From: Pholiota molesta
Lineage: Eukaryota; Basidiomycota; Agaricomycetes; Agaricales; Strophariaceae
Direction of reading: 5' to 3'
DNA length: 64,000 nucleotides
Assembly: GCA_014925825.1 (NCBI GenBank)
Contig: JACGCK010000084.1
Location: forward strand, 1-64,000
Shown in pieces: positions 43,250-55,003 of the stretch. How positions within the stretch are numbered: the first letter of the stretch is position 1; each line of letters begins with the position of its first letter. The translations under genes were made by a program, and so were the position numbers. A model generated the notes under the pieces. That model was not told where the DNA came from, searched no databases, and saw only the letters and a list, made by a program, of their open reading frames with translations.

Positions 43250-46180
43250 TATCTCCCCAACCACTCCTTGGATCGACAAGCGGATTTTTGCGGCTTGTAG
43301 CCCTCGTCGAAGCGATATCGAACGCGCTCTTGATGGCCCCAAACGACCCACCTTTGGGTGAGAAACAGATGCTGAGACATTTCGATGTCCTGAGACGAAA
43401 TCGATTCGTTCTCGCCTTCCAGACCTCGGTCAATTACGATCTCTTCGGATTCGAGCTCTCCTCATCCGTCCGGTTCTTTCAAACCCAAGATCGTTGGATT
43501 CCGAGCACAGGAAGTCTCCGAAATCTCTGCATGTTCTCATGCTCCTCTGTTTCTGGTCTAAGAACAGAGATGCATCTGTTTCTCCCCAACTGCTCCATGG
43601 ATCGTTAAGCGGCTTTTTGCCCCTTGTAGCCCTCGTCAAATCGATATCAAACGCGCCCACGATGGCCCCAAACGACCCACCTTTGGGTGAGAAACAGATG
43701 CTGAGACATTTCGATGTCCTGAGACGAAATCGATTCGTTCTCGCTTCCCAAACCTCGGACCATTAAGATCTCTTCGGATTCGAGTTCGTCTCATCCGTCG
43801 GCTCTTTTGAGCCCAAGATCGTTGAATTCCGAGCACAGGAAGCTTCCGAAATCTCTGCATGTCCTCATGCCCCTCTGTTCATGGTCTCAGAACAGAGATT
43901 CATCTGTTTCTCCCCAACCGCTCCATGGATCGTTAAGCGGTCTTTTGGGTCCTGTAGCCCCCAATAAATCGATATCGAACACGCCCTTGACGGCCCCAAA
44001 CAGTCCACCTTTGGGTGAGAAACAGATGCTGAGACATTTCGATGTCCTGAGACGAAATCAATTCGTTCTCACCTTGCAGACCTCGGACAGCCAAGATCTT
44101 TTGGATTCGAGCTCGGCTCATCCGTCCGGTTCTTTCAAGCCCAAGATCGTTGAATTCCAAGCACAGAAAGGTTCCGAAATCTCTGCATGTCCTCATGCTC
44201 CTCTGTTCTTGTTCTAAGAACAGAGATGCATCTGTTTCTCCCCAGCCGTTCCATGGATTGCCAAGCGGTTTTTTGCGGCTTGTGGGCCTTGTCAAGTTGA
44301 TATCGAATGCGCCTTCAATCGCCCCGAACGTTCCACATTTGAGTGAGAAGCGGATGATGAGACATTTCGATGTCTTGAGACGAAATCGATTCGTTCTCGC
44401 CTCCCAGACCTCGGATATTTAAGGTCTCTTCGGATTCGAGCTCAGCTCATCCGTCCGGTTCTGGCGAGCCCAAGATCATCGAATTCGGAGCATACAACGT
44501 CTCCGAGATCTCCGATGTCCTCCTGCCCTTCTGTTCCTACTTTGAGGACAGAGATTCATCCGCTTCTCCTCAACAAGTCCACGGATCGTCAAGCGGTTTT
44601 TTGCGCTCAGTCGCGCCTGTCCAGGCGTTTCCAACGAGCCCCTGTGCGTGTCTAACAAGTGATTTCCAAGCGAGATATGGCCTTTGAGACATTTTGGTCT
44701 CCTAATGTGAAACCAAATTCGTTCTCATGAACAGCTGCCCGTATCTGGATGATCTCTTCGGATTCGAGCTCGTCTCATCCATCCGGTTCTATCGAGCCCA
44801 AGATCATCCCATTCCGAGCAGAACAAGCCTCCGAAATATCGGCATGTCCTCATGCTCCTCCTTTGCTCCTGTTATGAGCAAAGTCTGGCCATATCTCCGC
44901 AGCCGGTTCGTCTATCGTTACGAAACTTTTTGCGCTGGAAAGCCCTTGTTTTCCTCGTTCGAAAACGCCTTTGAACGTCCCAAACCGTTGTGCATCGCCC
45001 GAGCTATGACTTTACAGTCATCTCAGCCTCCTGAAGAGACATCAATTTCGTTCTCCGCACCCAGCGCTCCTAGCTCTCCAAACTCTTTTGATTTGAGCTC
45101 GCCTACCACGTCCGGTTCTAACGAGTACAAGAACGTCCAATTCTATGCAGTAGATCATTCTGGGGGGCCCATTACCTCTTCCTCCCCTATGATCAGTTCC
45201 TAGAACACATATTGGACTATAACTCAGGAACCGGACCTGCGATTGTCTCGCGATTTTTTGCGCTGTGCTGGGCTACGCAGGGCGCATCTTTTAAGCCCCT
45301 GCTTGAACGAATCCATGGAGTTCTCAATGAGGAGTGCACTTTTGCCTGTTTTGGACCTTTGGTCTGTAATTTCGTTCGCTTTTGGCTCCCATTGCCTCTA
45401 GCCCTATTCTGCTTCAGGATTCGACTTCTCCTTGTTTGTCCGGTTCTAACGACACCCAGAATTCCCTGTTTTGACCAGTGGAACACTCTGGGGGGCCCAT
45501 CTTCCTCCTTTCCCTCTATTTCTATCACTAGAGCGAAGATTTGGCTGTCTCTCAAGAACCAGACCTCCGATCCCTTAGCAAATTTTTGCAGCTTGTTAGG
45601 CTACGCAGGCCGCTTTGAATAAGCCCTTGCGCAGGCCAAACGAACGAAATTCGAGCGAACTAGACCACATGTCTCATTTCAGTGCTCTAATCTGAGACGA
45701 AGTTCGCTCTTGGCAACCATGGCAGGTTCCCTTCTGGAGGCTTCGGATTTGTATTCGCCTCGACTCTCCGGTTCTATCGAGCTCAAGAACATGACGATTT
45801 ATTCAGTGGAATATTCCGGGACATCATCCACTCCTCATCATTCCTTCCCACTTCATCATCAGGAAAGATTGGCACATATCTTCGGAACAAAGCTTTCGAT
45901 TCTCACGCGGTTTTTTTGGGCCTTGTAACGTTTGCGAAGACGCAACATTCAAGCCCTTACTCGCATGGAATGATGCATTTTCGAATTTACCATCCTCTTT
46001 CCTCCTCTTCCTACCCTTCAATGAAGATTGACCTATATCTCCAGAACGGCTGCTCCGTTTTCCACGCAAATTTTTTGGCTCTGTTACGATTGCGAAGACG
46101 CATCTTTCAAGCCCTTATATGCGCAAAACGACGAAGTTTCGAAAGTGCTAGGCTTTCCTTCCCTCCTGCTGAGCTCATTC
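43250..46180 (+). repeat. Tandem array of about 330 bp units, element 2
   Basis: Ten units with the core motif at about 43,285, 43,612, 43,939, 44,265, 44,594, 44,930, 45,250, 45,580, 45,908 and 46,072. Units two and three are very similar and together correspond to unit two of element 1, so the length difference between elements is a unit gain or loss. Downstream of it, 46,180-46,950 is a shared non-coding 3' region with several small foldbacks (for example ggatcaggctatgatccc). Confidence 0.82.
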
Positions 46181-46950
46181 AGCATATCCTGACCAGTGGG
46201 CCTCTTTTCCTTTCCATTTTTATGCCTTCTCTTTGCTTTTTTCCACCTGCCAGAGTCCACTCTGTCCTTTCCTTCTTTCTTTCCACTCTGTGGCATTGGA
46301 TTTTTCTTTTCCTCTTTTTCTTCCTTGGTACTTCTTTAGCTGCCCAGTCCTAGACATGCCTCATCCTATGACCACTGTCTGGCCTGCACACCGAAAAAAG
46401 TGGGGGGCAGGGGTAGGGGGTAGGACCATGGGTCCTGAGGAGGCCTAGCCTCCTCCTATTACCCTATCTATCCCTATGTCTGGGATCAGGCTATGATCCC
46501 TTGGAGGAGCTGCCTTATGGCTATGCCCCTAGCTCCTCTAGGATGCTGGATTGGCTGACCCTCCTATATGGAGCAGGAAAGCTATCCTCTGCATCCTCTC
46601 AGATCCTTCTAGATCTGTAGAGCTAGTCTAGAGCTTTGCTCTGGCTCTTAGAGGATGCCTTAGGATTGGTTGACTCTCCTATCTGGAGTTAGGAAGCCAT
46701 CCTCTATTCCCTCTTTGATCTCTTGTAGATCTACCTTGGAAGGCTAGAGAATTTGGGAACCAAATTTTTTCTCTTTGCTTATTTTGTTTTATTTTTGCTC
46801 ATTCTTCCCAAATTTTTACTTTATATATTCTTTTGGCCTAGTTTGGGGGGCCATTGTGATTCTTTTTTCTCTTTATTTTTACCCATATGTTTTATGCTTG
46901 TTTTCCATTTTCACTTAGAAGTACATGCCCTCTGGACAAGTGGGGGGCTC

Positions 46951-47355
46951 TGTGAGGACTGGACACTTAGGTACTTGTACAGAGGACTGTAGATCACATG
47001 ATAGTCACATGTTACCATGTAGATACAGCCATCCAGCTGTATTAGATAATCAGATTTACCTTTAACCTTTACTTGAAGGACGAATCCACACACTGCCGGT
47101 ATGACCAGATAGTCTACTCCCTACCATGGGTCATATGGGGGCACAGGCGAGCCTTACCACGCAGATCTCTCTGGCTGAGCATCCATCCCTGCTTGCCTGG
47201 TCAACGGCTCACATTGCCCTGGATAGGGTCACATTCCTCCTGAGTAGGATTACAACTCTCCCTCTCCCTGGATCTCCATCCAGCCCTCTCTCCAGGTCTC
47301 CTCCAGCCTTCCCTGAAGTCCCCTCGAATGCCAGATGCAGACCACAGGCATCACA
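46951..47355 (+). repeat. LTR, element 2 right
   Basis: 405 bp, preceded by the purine tract aagtggggggctc and followed by the ggagt target duplication. Confidence 0.88.
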
Positions 47356-47690
47356 GGAGTTCAGCTACTAATTCCCGTAGTAGTGTCATATTGGGGCTGC
47401 CCTTCCAGCCAGATGACTCTAGCTTGGGGAGCCTTTTTGTTAAATTTTTAATAAGTGATTTACTTCTTACTTGAAGTAAAAGCTGATCAGTTCTGTTGGT
47501 CTGTTGCACAGCTTTGGTGAGCACTGCAGCTGTGCCCCCTTCAACTGAAATTGGGGTTGGGTTTCCTTCCAGTTTAAGATTGACTAAAATTGCCTCTTCT
47601 TTGTGTATTACTGCTAGTTTATCGGAATTGTTGATTGATCATTGGGTGTAATTAAATATATTCTCTTTGGATTCTGCGGAGGGCCGCATT
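47356..47690 (-). mobile_element. Non-LTR retrotransposon fragment, RNase H part
   Basis: The minus strand reads DKLAVIHKEEAILVNLKLEG, then VLTKAVQQTNRTDQLLLQVR and MTLLRELVAEL, which runs in frame into the segment at 41,919-42,322 once LTR element 2 and one ggagt are disregarded. It fits an RNase H domain of a LINE-like element. A stop just upstream marks the end of the recognisable fragment. Confidence 0.6.
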
Positions 47691-48038
47691 ACTTATTAAT
47701 AACATGTTTGAAGGCCTTGGTGGGCGCCTGCGGGCGCCGAGCGGGGACTATCCGAAATGGTTAAGACTATTCCTATTCTTGGAACTCCGTCGATCTTAAT
47801 AATTACTTAGGTTCGACGCAGGTTCGACGCGGCGGACGCAAATTCCTGCCACGCTTCCGAGGACCGAGACTGCAACCCTGCATGCAATGCTTTTTGATCA
47901 GGTGCACGAGCCATCGTCGAGGGGTATAAGATGGGGTCGAGGTCCTCTTCTAATTCTTCAGTCGAATCATCTCCCACTTTCGTCTGCCACCTCCACCGAG
48001 CTCCCTAGTCACCCTCAGTCTCTTTATCACCCGACAAA
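47691..48038. promoter_or_regulatory. Promoter region of the hydrophobin-like gene
   Basis: A TATA-like gtataagatgg lies at about 47,925, some 110 bp before the start codon, followed by a pyrimidine-rich leader. A direct repeat aggttcgacgc occurs twice at about 47,808-47,830, and a GC-rich foldback gggcgcctgcgggcgcc is at about 47,722. Confidence 0.45.
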
Positions 48039-48567
48039 ATGTTCTCCAAGCTCGCTGTGTTCGCCGTTGCCACCATGGCTGTCTTCGTCGCTGCTGGTGA
48101 CGTGAAGAACTCCTGCAACACCGGAAAAGTGCAATGCTGTTCGTATTTTCGAACCTTTGCTTTCTTACTGTTTAGTGTCTTAATATCATATTTGCAATCC
48201 CATAGGCAACTCTGTTATCTCCTCCGACACCCCGGGATTCACTCAGATCCTCGCCCTTGTCGGCGTCGAAGCTAAGGGCTTCACCGGACAGGCTGGATTG
48301 ATCTGCACACCTTTGGCAGCAGTTGCTGCGACCATTAGGTGGGGTTCCATGTCACTTAGGAAGCACCTAAGAGGTCCGATCTCCTCGGCAGGTCTTCACC
48401 CAATTCTATATATGGATGCTCGATCCCAATCCATCCGTGCCCCTCCAATCTCTCAGAGATGGGTTATTTCCCTCATATGCATATTCCATCTGTATAGGAT
48501 GGACACATCATGTTGCGTAGAGATGACCAAAATAGGATGTCTATCAAAACCGTTCAGAACTTATTGA
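48039..48567 (+). CDS. Class I hydrophobin-like protein with aberrant second half
   Basis: Two exons (48039-48138, 48206-48567) give 153 aa. It has a signal peptide, MFSKLAVFAVATMAVFVAAG, then SCNTGKVQCC with the first three hydrophobin cysteines, NSVISSDTPGFTQILALVGV, and GLICTPL with the fourth. Hydrophobins are secreted amphipathic proteins that coat hyphae and fruit bodies. After ICTPLAAVAAT the usual sequence is lost: the expected short loop to the fifth cysteine is replaced by about 56 unrelated residues, yet the frame stays open and ends ICIF...SCC...IGC, which supplies four more cysteines. C5 to C6 spacing is about 10 rather than 5. It is either a rebuilt hydrophobin or a copy whose 3' half was replaced. 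Confidence 0.6.
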
Positions 48568-48769
48568 AATGTTTGAGAATATGGCTGAATATCCCAGGAA
48601 AGGGTTGCAGTATGCACAGAGTGAGCAATTGGATAGCAAGACAGGTTTATTAAACGTTCATATAGATTATAAGACAAAGATACAGACAAGATGCGACGCA
48701 GTGGAGTGACGAATTTACAAGATGACAAAATATAGCAAAACGTGGAAAATCGCCAGCCATACCAATGTT

Positions 48770-51700
48770 TCACTTCGAGGGACCTGCCTGACCATCACTA
48801 CGGGCGCGAGATGGATCGTCCTGAGGCGGATGAGCGGCTTGTGCATTGGGCGCCAGATAATGGCCGTAGGGGTTAGGGTACATAGGCGGGCCTTGAGGCG
48901 CCCAGTAGCCGCCACCATGCTGCGGAGGGCCAGACGTCTGAGCGTTGGACGTTGGGGGTTCTTGAGGCACCCAGTAGCCGCCACCATGCTGCGGCGGGCC
49001 AGACATCTGAGCGTTGGACGTTGGGGGTTGCTGTGGAATTCCAGGTCCAGACGGGTACCAGCCTTGCCCAGGAGCCAGGCCCCAATTATTAGCGGAGGGG
49101 TGGTGTTCGGGAGGAGGCGGAGCATATCGGCTACCGTACGCATCGGGATACGCAGCGTAGTTTGCAGGATAGAAGGTCTCCTGTCCTTGCCTGAACGCTG
49201 GTGGCTGAGGATTTGGAAGGCGATCCATGATCTGCGGCTGAGGGACGCGTGGCTGGCCGGATTCCGTAGGAAAGGCCTCCTGTCCCTGCCTGAATGCTGA
49301 TGGCTGAGGATTTGGAAGGCGATCCATGACCTGCTGCTGAGGGACGAGCGGCTGGGATTCGGTAGGAGGCGGCTGATTGTTGGAGGGCGCTGGAGCAGGT
49401 GGCGCAGGCATGGCATCGGCAAGGGGGATGGATGGTCTAACAGGCTCAGGACGCAGTGGCTGCTCGCTGTGGATGGCGGGAGCGAGCTTGGGGGCTGGGT
49501 CGGCGTCCGTGTGTACAGCCGCAGCAGACGCAGATGCAGACGCAGATGCAGATGCCGTTGACTTTGGCATCTCCTTGGCGCGATGAAGGCCACCAAACAG
49601 CGTCTCCGCCAATTTGTCTGTTGCGCTGCCTTCTGCAGTAGGCTTGCTGTCAGTAGGCTTCTTGTCGCCTTTCTTCCCAGATTTCAATTTGGATGGCTTA
49701 GGGGTAGCATCGAGTACAATGATCGAGGCTGGATGCAGTATCATATTAGCGGTGCATCACCTGGAGATTCAAAGTGATCCGGACCTTCAGATGCTTCGCC
49801 CTCGTCTTCGCTCGATGAGTGTGCAGGCTTTTTGACGCGTCGCTTCGACGCGCCTAAAGGCAGTGTGATTAGCTTGAAAAATCATATGAAAATGTTATGC
49901 CGACCACGTACCCTGCTTCGTCTGGGTCCTTTTGCGTTTATTCCTGAGAAGATGGGGAGAGCGTGTAATCGGCATGTCATCGTCAGGGCATGAATACTGA
50001 GCCGATCCTTCCTGTGAGGAGTCGTAGGGTGCGTCGGTCGGTTCGTCTGCTTCCACGAACTGCACTTTGGGCTTGGCTTTGGACGTGGGCTTGCCTTTTA
50101 AATTGGACGTGAGCTTTTTTTTCTTGGTCTTGGGCTCGGTATCTTCATCTGGAACCTCACCATCTGGGGCATCGTCGAGCTGGCACATAGGCACGTTGGA
50201 TCCCTCCTCCGCTTTGACTTTCTTGGATAAAGTGGATGGCTCCTTCTTGGACGTACGGCCTACGGCCTTCTGAGCTTTTGACGTCGTGGTAGCTTTGATG
50301 AGACGAGGAGGCCCTTGGCGATCTTCATTCAGATTCTTGTCGAGGAATTTTCGCCGGCCGTATGCATGTGGCGAAGTCGAATCGGGGGGAACGCCTATAA
50401 TAACGGGCATGTCTATAGGGACGGCTGCAAAGCATAAGTCATATGTGTGCGTTGGTAAAGGACATCCCTCATACCTGATGCGTATTGCCTCTCGATCACA
50501 AGCGGATGAGTGGGGTGGCTGAACGCTGCGGAGAGGAGAGCACGGGCCGGCAGTTTCAAAACCGAGATCCCTTTAGAGGCGTTTTTGCCCGCCTCATCAC
50601 AAGGGAAGGGCACGTCCTCAGGCCAATTCAAAAGCACGCAGCCTGCGTCCGCAATGACCTGTGGAAGCGCCCTCCACAAAAGTCCCGGCCCTTTGGTGAC
50701 GGTGATTTTATGATGTGCTGGAAATAAATGTTAGGCTGTCGTCGCTACGGCAATTAACTTCAACTTACAGGCCAAGCGAATGAACTTTTCCCGAAGCTCA
50801 TGAATCGTCGGCACCGCTGCCTCTCCAACTGGGGTCGGCTCCTTCTTTTCAAGTACGCCGTTGGCGGAAGTGGCGTCTCGTGGAAGATCTTCGCCATCTT
50901 CTAGCAGCGCTCACTTGGATAGACGGTCACTGCATTGTCCACATTAGCACCAAAGTCAAATTATATTTGATGACGACCTACAAAACATGAGCCTTCATCC
51001 TTCCCATCGCAGTAACGTCAGAAGAGCCATAGCGCTCCAAGAAGAACTGTAAAAGCCAATGAGTAAAAATGGATGAAAATCAGCACTAATACACCCACAT
51101 CAATCGTTGCGTCACTTCCAAAAACCTGGGCAAGAGCTTGATCCTGGCTCACGACACCGCCCACCGCAATGCAGAGGGTCTCGAATCCATGCATGTTGGA
51201 TGCCTGTCGAATCTGCGCAACATGAGCCGAGGGTGATAGGACAAACGTGCTCGAATAATCATACCACACTGCCCATCTTATCCGTATGCTTCTTGAAATC
51301 GCGGGTGCGCTTGGCGAAGGACACATCGGCTCTGTCCGACATGAGCCGGAGGCGATGCCATGACCGCAAGACCTGGTCGTAGGAGTCAGGACTGGCGGCT
51401 TTGAAGCGTTCGTAGCAGGAGGCGATGGTCGCTTTAGTAGGTAGGCCGCCGGCTAGAGTAATATTACGGCCAAATTAGCATCCAATCTTACAGCAACGGC
51501 TAAGCAACTCACCGAGGGCCTGCTTTTCAAGAGGGAGTCGAGCTAACTCATCTGCACGTTGCGCTTCGAAGTAACTTTGATAGATGTTCCAGGAGCTGGA
51601 CAAGCGGGCTTTGGTGACATCCCAGCGCTCGACAATCTGAGTCGGAGACAACCCGGTCTTGGCGCCGATCTCTTTAAGAAGGAGATCAAGGTCATGGAAC

Positions 51701-52930
51701 CCTTGCTGGAGGGCGTCGCGTGCAGCGCTGGACATTCTGCTAATGGTAGGGGAGCCCTCGAGTTTGGAATCGCCATCGAAGGCATCTTCATCGTCTTCGC
51801 CATGCCCATCAGAGCCAGCAATCGGGTCTTCTGGAACGACAGGTAGGGCGGTCGCTGAGGGTAAGGAAGTGGTTTTCGTAGGCTCAGCAGACTCAGCAGC
51901 AGGCGCTGTGGCTTCAGTGACTACTGATGGCCCAGGAGGCAGGGACGATGCGTCGTTTGATGGCGTCAAGCTGGGAGAAGGGACAGAGGTTGAGCGGCGA
52001 GTCGACGAAGACGAAGTGGAATGGGCAGTAGGTGGCAAGGCCGATGCTTGGGGCGGGATGTACTGAGGCGAGAAAATGTCCGCTGGAGGATTGGGTCCAT
52101 CCATTGGCATGTCCATTTGGGTGCGGCTGCGATGTTGATCTTGAACCGGAGGGTTAGGATAGAACATCTGGTTTTGCGCGCTTCCAAAAGGCATTCCCGG
52201 GTGTTGGAAATATGGAAGAGGCACGGCCTGTGGGTGAGATTGGCCGGGTCCTGGATATGTCATGTATTGATACTGGCGGTATTGTGCGCCAGGATGTTCA
52301 GCCATCCCACCTCGATTGCCATACTCTCCCATTTGATAGGCTGGCTGGGCAGGGCCGATGGATAAAGATCGACGGCCTACATTAATATGAGCTATGAACT
52401 AGGCGAATAACACTGAATGGTGCTTACCATCATCAGCACTCGCGTTCGAACGATCGCTTTTACTCCCTAGCTGCACATTTTGCTGTAAAGGGCCAATCGA
52501 AGCCGAGCGGCCACCTGGAATTGCAGAGATATTAGCCAACAGCACTTGAGAATATAGAATCAGCAGACGCACTGTTAGCCTCTGCAGGCATAGGCGCTGC
52601 GTTAGGCATCGCTGAATTTGGGGGCGGCATGTCAGAGGACAAATCCTGACGAAAGACATGGCTTGTGTTGGCCTTGTATCCAGCACCGGCAGCACACGCA
52701 GTTGGCTTGACGTTGGTGCGGAGGCGTGTAGGCGTCAGATGGGGGCTAGCAGAAAGGCCGCGCTTGCGCTTTTTTGGAGGCGAGGGGTCGGATTCCTTCG
52801 GATTGGTTGGCTGGGAGGCCGCCTCCATCTGCGACAGCGCCTCCATTTCCTCTTGCGTCAGAGGCGCCTCGTCGCCATAGTCATCGATTGAGGGCGCCAA
52901 ACTCGAGCGTCCTGCGGTAGATCTGGGCAT
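48770..52930 (-). CDS. Large nuclear protein of unknown function, Pro/Gln-rich
   Basis: A multi-exon minus-strand gene. Exons recognised: 52930-52573, 52514-52428, 52376-51513, about 51,455-51,265, about 51,220-51,100, a short FFLERYGSSDVTA exon near 51,045, about 50,900-50,770, about 50,720-50,475, 50,430-49,912, about 49,855-49,762 and 49,730-48,770. It begins MPRSTAGRSSLAPSIDDYGD. Basic patches PPKKRKRG and KKKK suggest nuclear import. Central blocks GLSPTQIVERWDVTKARLSS, LCIAVGGVVSQDQAL and LLNWPEDVPFPCDE are blocks I recall from an expanded hypothetical family in Agaricomycetes. The C-terminal part has tandem peptides (see findings). It may be a transposon-linked or self-expanded gene; no function is claimed. 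Confidence 0.6.
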
Positions 52931-54043
52931 GGGCTGAGGGATGATGGCTGCGTTTGCTGAGCGTTCCGAACGTTAGAAATCTGGGAGAAGGTAGGGGATT
53001 AGAATCCAGAGAGCCGTTGGCAAAATTGCAAAACAAATTTTGGAAATAAGGCGGCCTACCTGTAATCAGCCAGCTGTCTAGCCCAGATTGATTCTCCACA
53101 GCTGGCTTCTCTCCCAGTTGCCAGGAAATTCAGCCTTCGCTGTCAGCAGCGCGGTGAGCAAGCCTCCAAGGAAATCCTAATTCTCCATATAAAATCCCTG
53201 AGCCTATGAGAAAAATTCAAGACAGTCTGAATTCCATGAAGAGTCAACAAAAAAAAACATGAAGAACATAAAAGCGTACCTTCCATAGTGGAGGGATATT
53301 TCTGAATGCCAATGCTGCCTGTGAGGCGCATTTCTCAGCTCCCAGAGATTCGTCAAGGTACTTGATTCACCATGGCCCGGCTTCTTTCGTTGTTGCCTGG
53401 ACTCTCATCCTTCGCTGTCACTTTCATCTAGGGCATGGTGAGCACATATCGAGCAAAGCAGGAGGTGCGGGCAAAACACGAACCTCCGATGCATAGCAGC
53501 GGACATAAATATTGCTCCGTATATCAAAGCCAGGGCGATGGAGAGAGAGATTTATGTTGAAGAGGAATAACACACGGAAAACATATCTGGGCTGGAGGGG
53601 GATTGTTGGATGCCGATGCAGTTTGTGAGCGCATTTCCGAGGAGAATCTGACGTGGAGGGCTGACATTGATTCCATCAGCGTGAGAGGGTCGGTTATGCG
53701 GACCTGAAATCCGATCATCCCAGGGCCTCTAGGCCTTTCAATTTACCTTCGCACCTTCCATCTCACCCATTGCCCATCTATCGTAGCGGAGGCATACATA
53801 TGGTCTCAACAGCTACCTCTCTGAACAAGCCAGCATCCCAAGTGTGTATGGAGTGTGCTTGGGGTGGCTTTGCCAGTCTCGCATCGCCTGGCAGACCTTC
53901 GCGCGCGGTGAGCAGAAGAGCTGTCAAAATTCCCCTTCTGAGATTGCTCCGCAGAACCATATCGGACAGTCAATGAGCTTCCGTGGCTCCGATTTAAGGC
54001 AGCTCATAGCGCCTCGGGCGTCCGCTCACAATCCGCTCACATC
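52931..54043. other. Intergenic, with a weak direct repeat
   Basis: No gene supported. A stretch at 53,291-53,335 (ggagggatatttctgaatgc ...) is repeated in diverged form at about 53,595-53,640 (ggagggggattgttggatgc ...), which suggests an old duplication of about 300 bp. Confidence 0.4.
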
Positions 54044-54777
54044 ATGGAGGCCCTCAAACGCGTCTTTTGTGGCAACCCCTCTTGCCCCGCCGTTCTTGAA
54101 AAGCCCAAGGAGTGCGCTAGCTGCAAGGCCCGCTCGTACTGCGTACGTTCGTGTCATTGCCCTGACTTCGTTAACTAACCTTTTGGCAGAGCCGCGACTG
54201 CCAGCGGGCAGATTGGCCAGCACACCGCCCCTACTGTTCCCCCTCGGCGCAACTCAGCAGCGATGCGAACACGATCCGTGCTTATGACCGGCAACACCGT
54301 AACATGATCCTAAACATCGCACTCGACTTCTTTCTGTTCCACCGGAGCTACTCACACCTTAGAGGCAACAATCGTCTCCAGTTCCTTCCCCATGCCCGAG
54401 CTCAGTACCTCCACATCACACTTCGTCGCGTCAATCGCCCACCCGGACTTAAAGGCCGCCACAACAGGGTTTCTTTTGTCACTGCCAGGCCCGGCCTCGT
54501 TGATGATCTCCCTGACGAGCATCGCGCTGATATCCTTAGCCGCCTTCAGCTTAGGTTTCCAGCTGTATGCTTTGGTTACTCGATCATCAATACACTCAAC
54601 CCATCTCAAGTGAAGGTGACGACCATCACCCATGCTTTTCAATGGCCTCCCGCTGCCACCAGGGGGTTCGGGATCTCAAAGTCAGTGCGCCTGATCTGGG
54701 TGTCGGAGTGGTTCCTAGTTAGGGAGGCGAGGGAGGCAATGGAGGCGAAAATTCAACGTCAAGGTGGAGGGCAATAG
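54044..54777 (+). CDS. MYND-type zinc finger protein
   Basis: 228 aa in two exons (54044-54142, 54190-54777). The N-terminus carries a MYND finger: CGNPSCP, CASCKARSYCSRDCQ, DWPAHRPYC, with the usual C-C-C-C-C-C-H-C order over residues about 9-50. The rest has no recognised domain. MYND fingers bind proline-rich peptides. Small MYND proteins are numerous in mushrooms, usually of unknown role. The intron splits the finger between SYC and SRDC at a clean GTACGT/GGCAG pair. It converges with the unknown gene at 55,004-55,998. Confidence 0.82.
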
Positions 54778-55003
54778 GTGTACTTGTTTGTCATTGCGAT
54801 AGCTTTTTTAATGTGATCGGCTCTGAATGGCACATATGCGTCTGAAGATCCTGCTTTGAGATGCTCGCATTCCTCGAAAAACAAACGCGCTTCCTCCCCA
54901 ATTCCTATATCTCTGTCCGTTGTCCCTCTGTGCCACGCCACGATAAATTTATTGCCAAAATATGTACAAGGTTCATTCAAATCTAAATTCTAGCAACACG
55001 GCG

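Larger units (their letters stand above)
42323..47355 (+). mobile_element. Non-autonomous LTR retrotransposon, element 2
   Basis: Same family as element 1. LTRs of 405 bp at 42,323-42,727 and 46,951-47,355 start TGTGAGGACTGGACAC. The same primer-binding site begins at 42,729. The interior is 4.2 kb, about 334 bp longer than in element 1, equal to one extra array unit. There is no gag-pol. A perfect 5 bp target duplication (ggagt) flanks it, so this copy inserted by normal integration into a non-LTR element. The near-identity of its two LTRs indicates recent insertion. Confidence 0.9.

Noticed and set aside
37220..47355. CRISPR-like array
   Set aside because: The repeats are about 330 bp, contiguous and without unique spacers, in a fungal LTR element.
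47800..47835. Tandem ggttcgacgc resembling a tRNA B-box
   Set aside because: No matching A-box or cloverleaf around it.
48715..49596. 293-codon frame overlapping the unknown nuclear gene
   Set aside because: Alternative frame of the same repeats; the called frame joins in phase with upstream exons.
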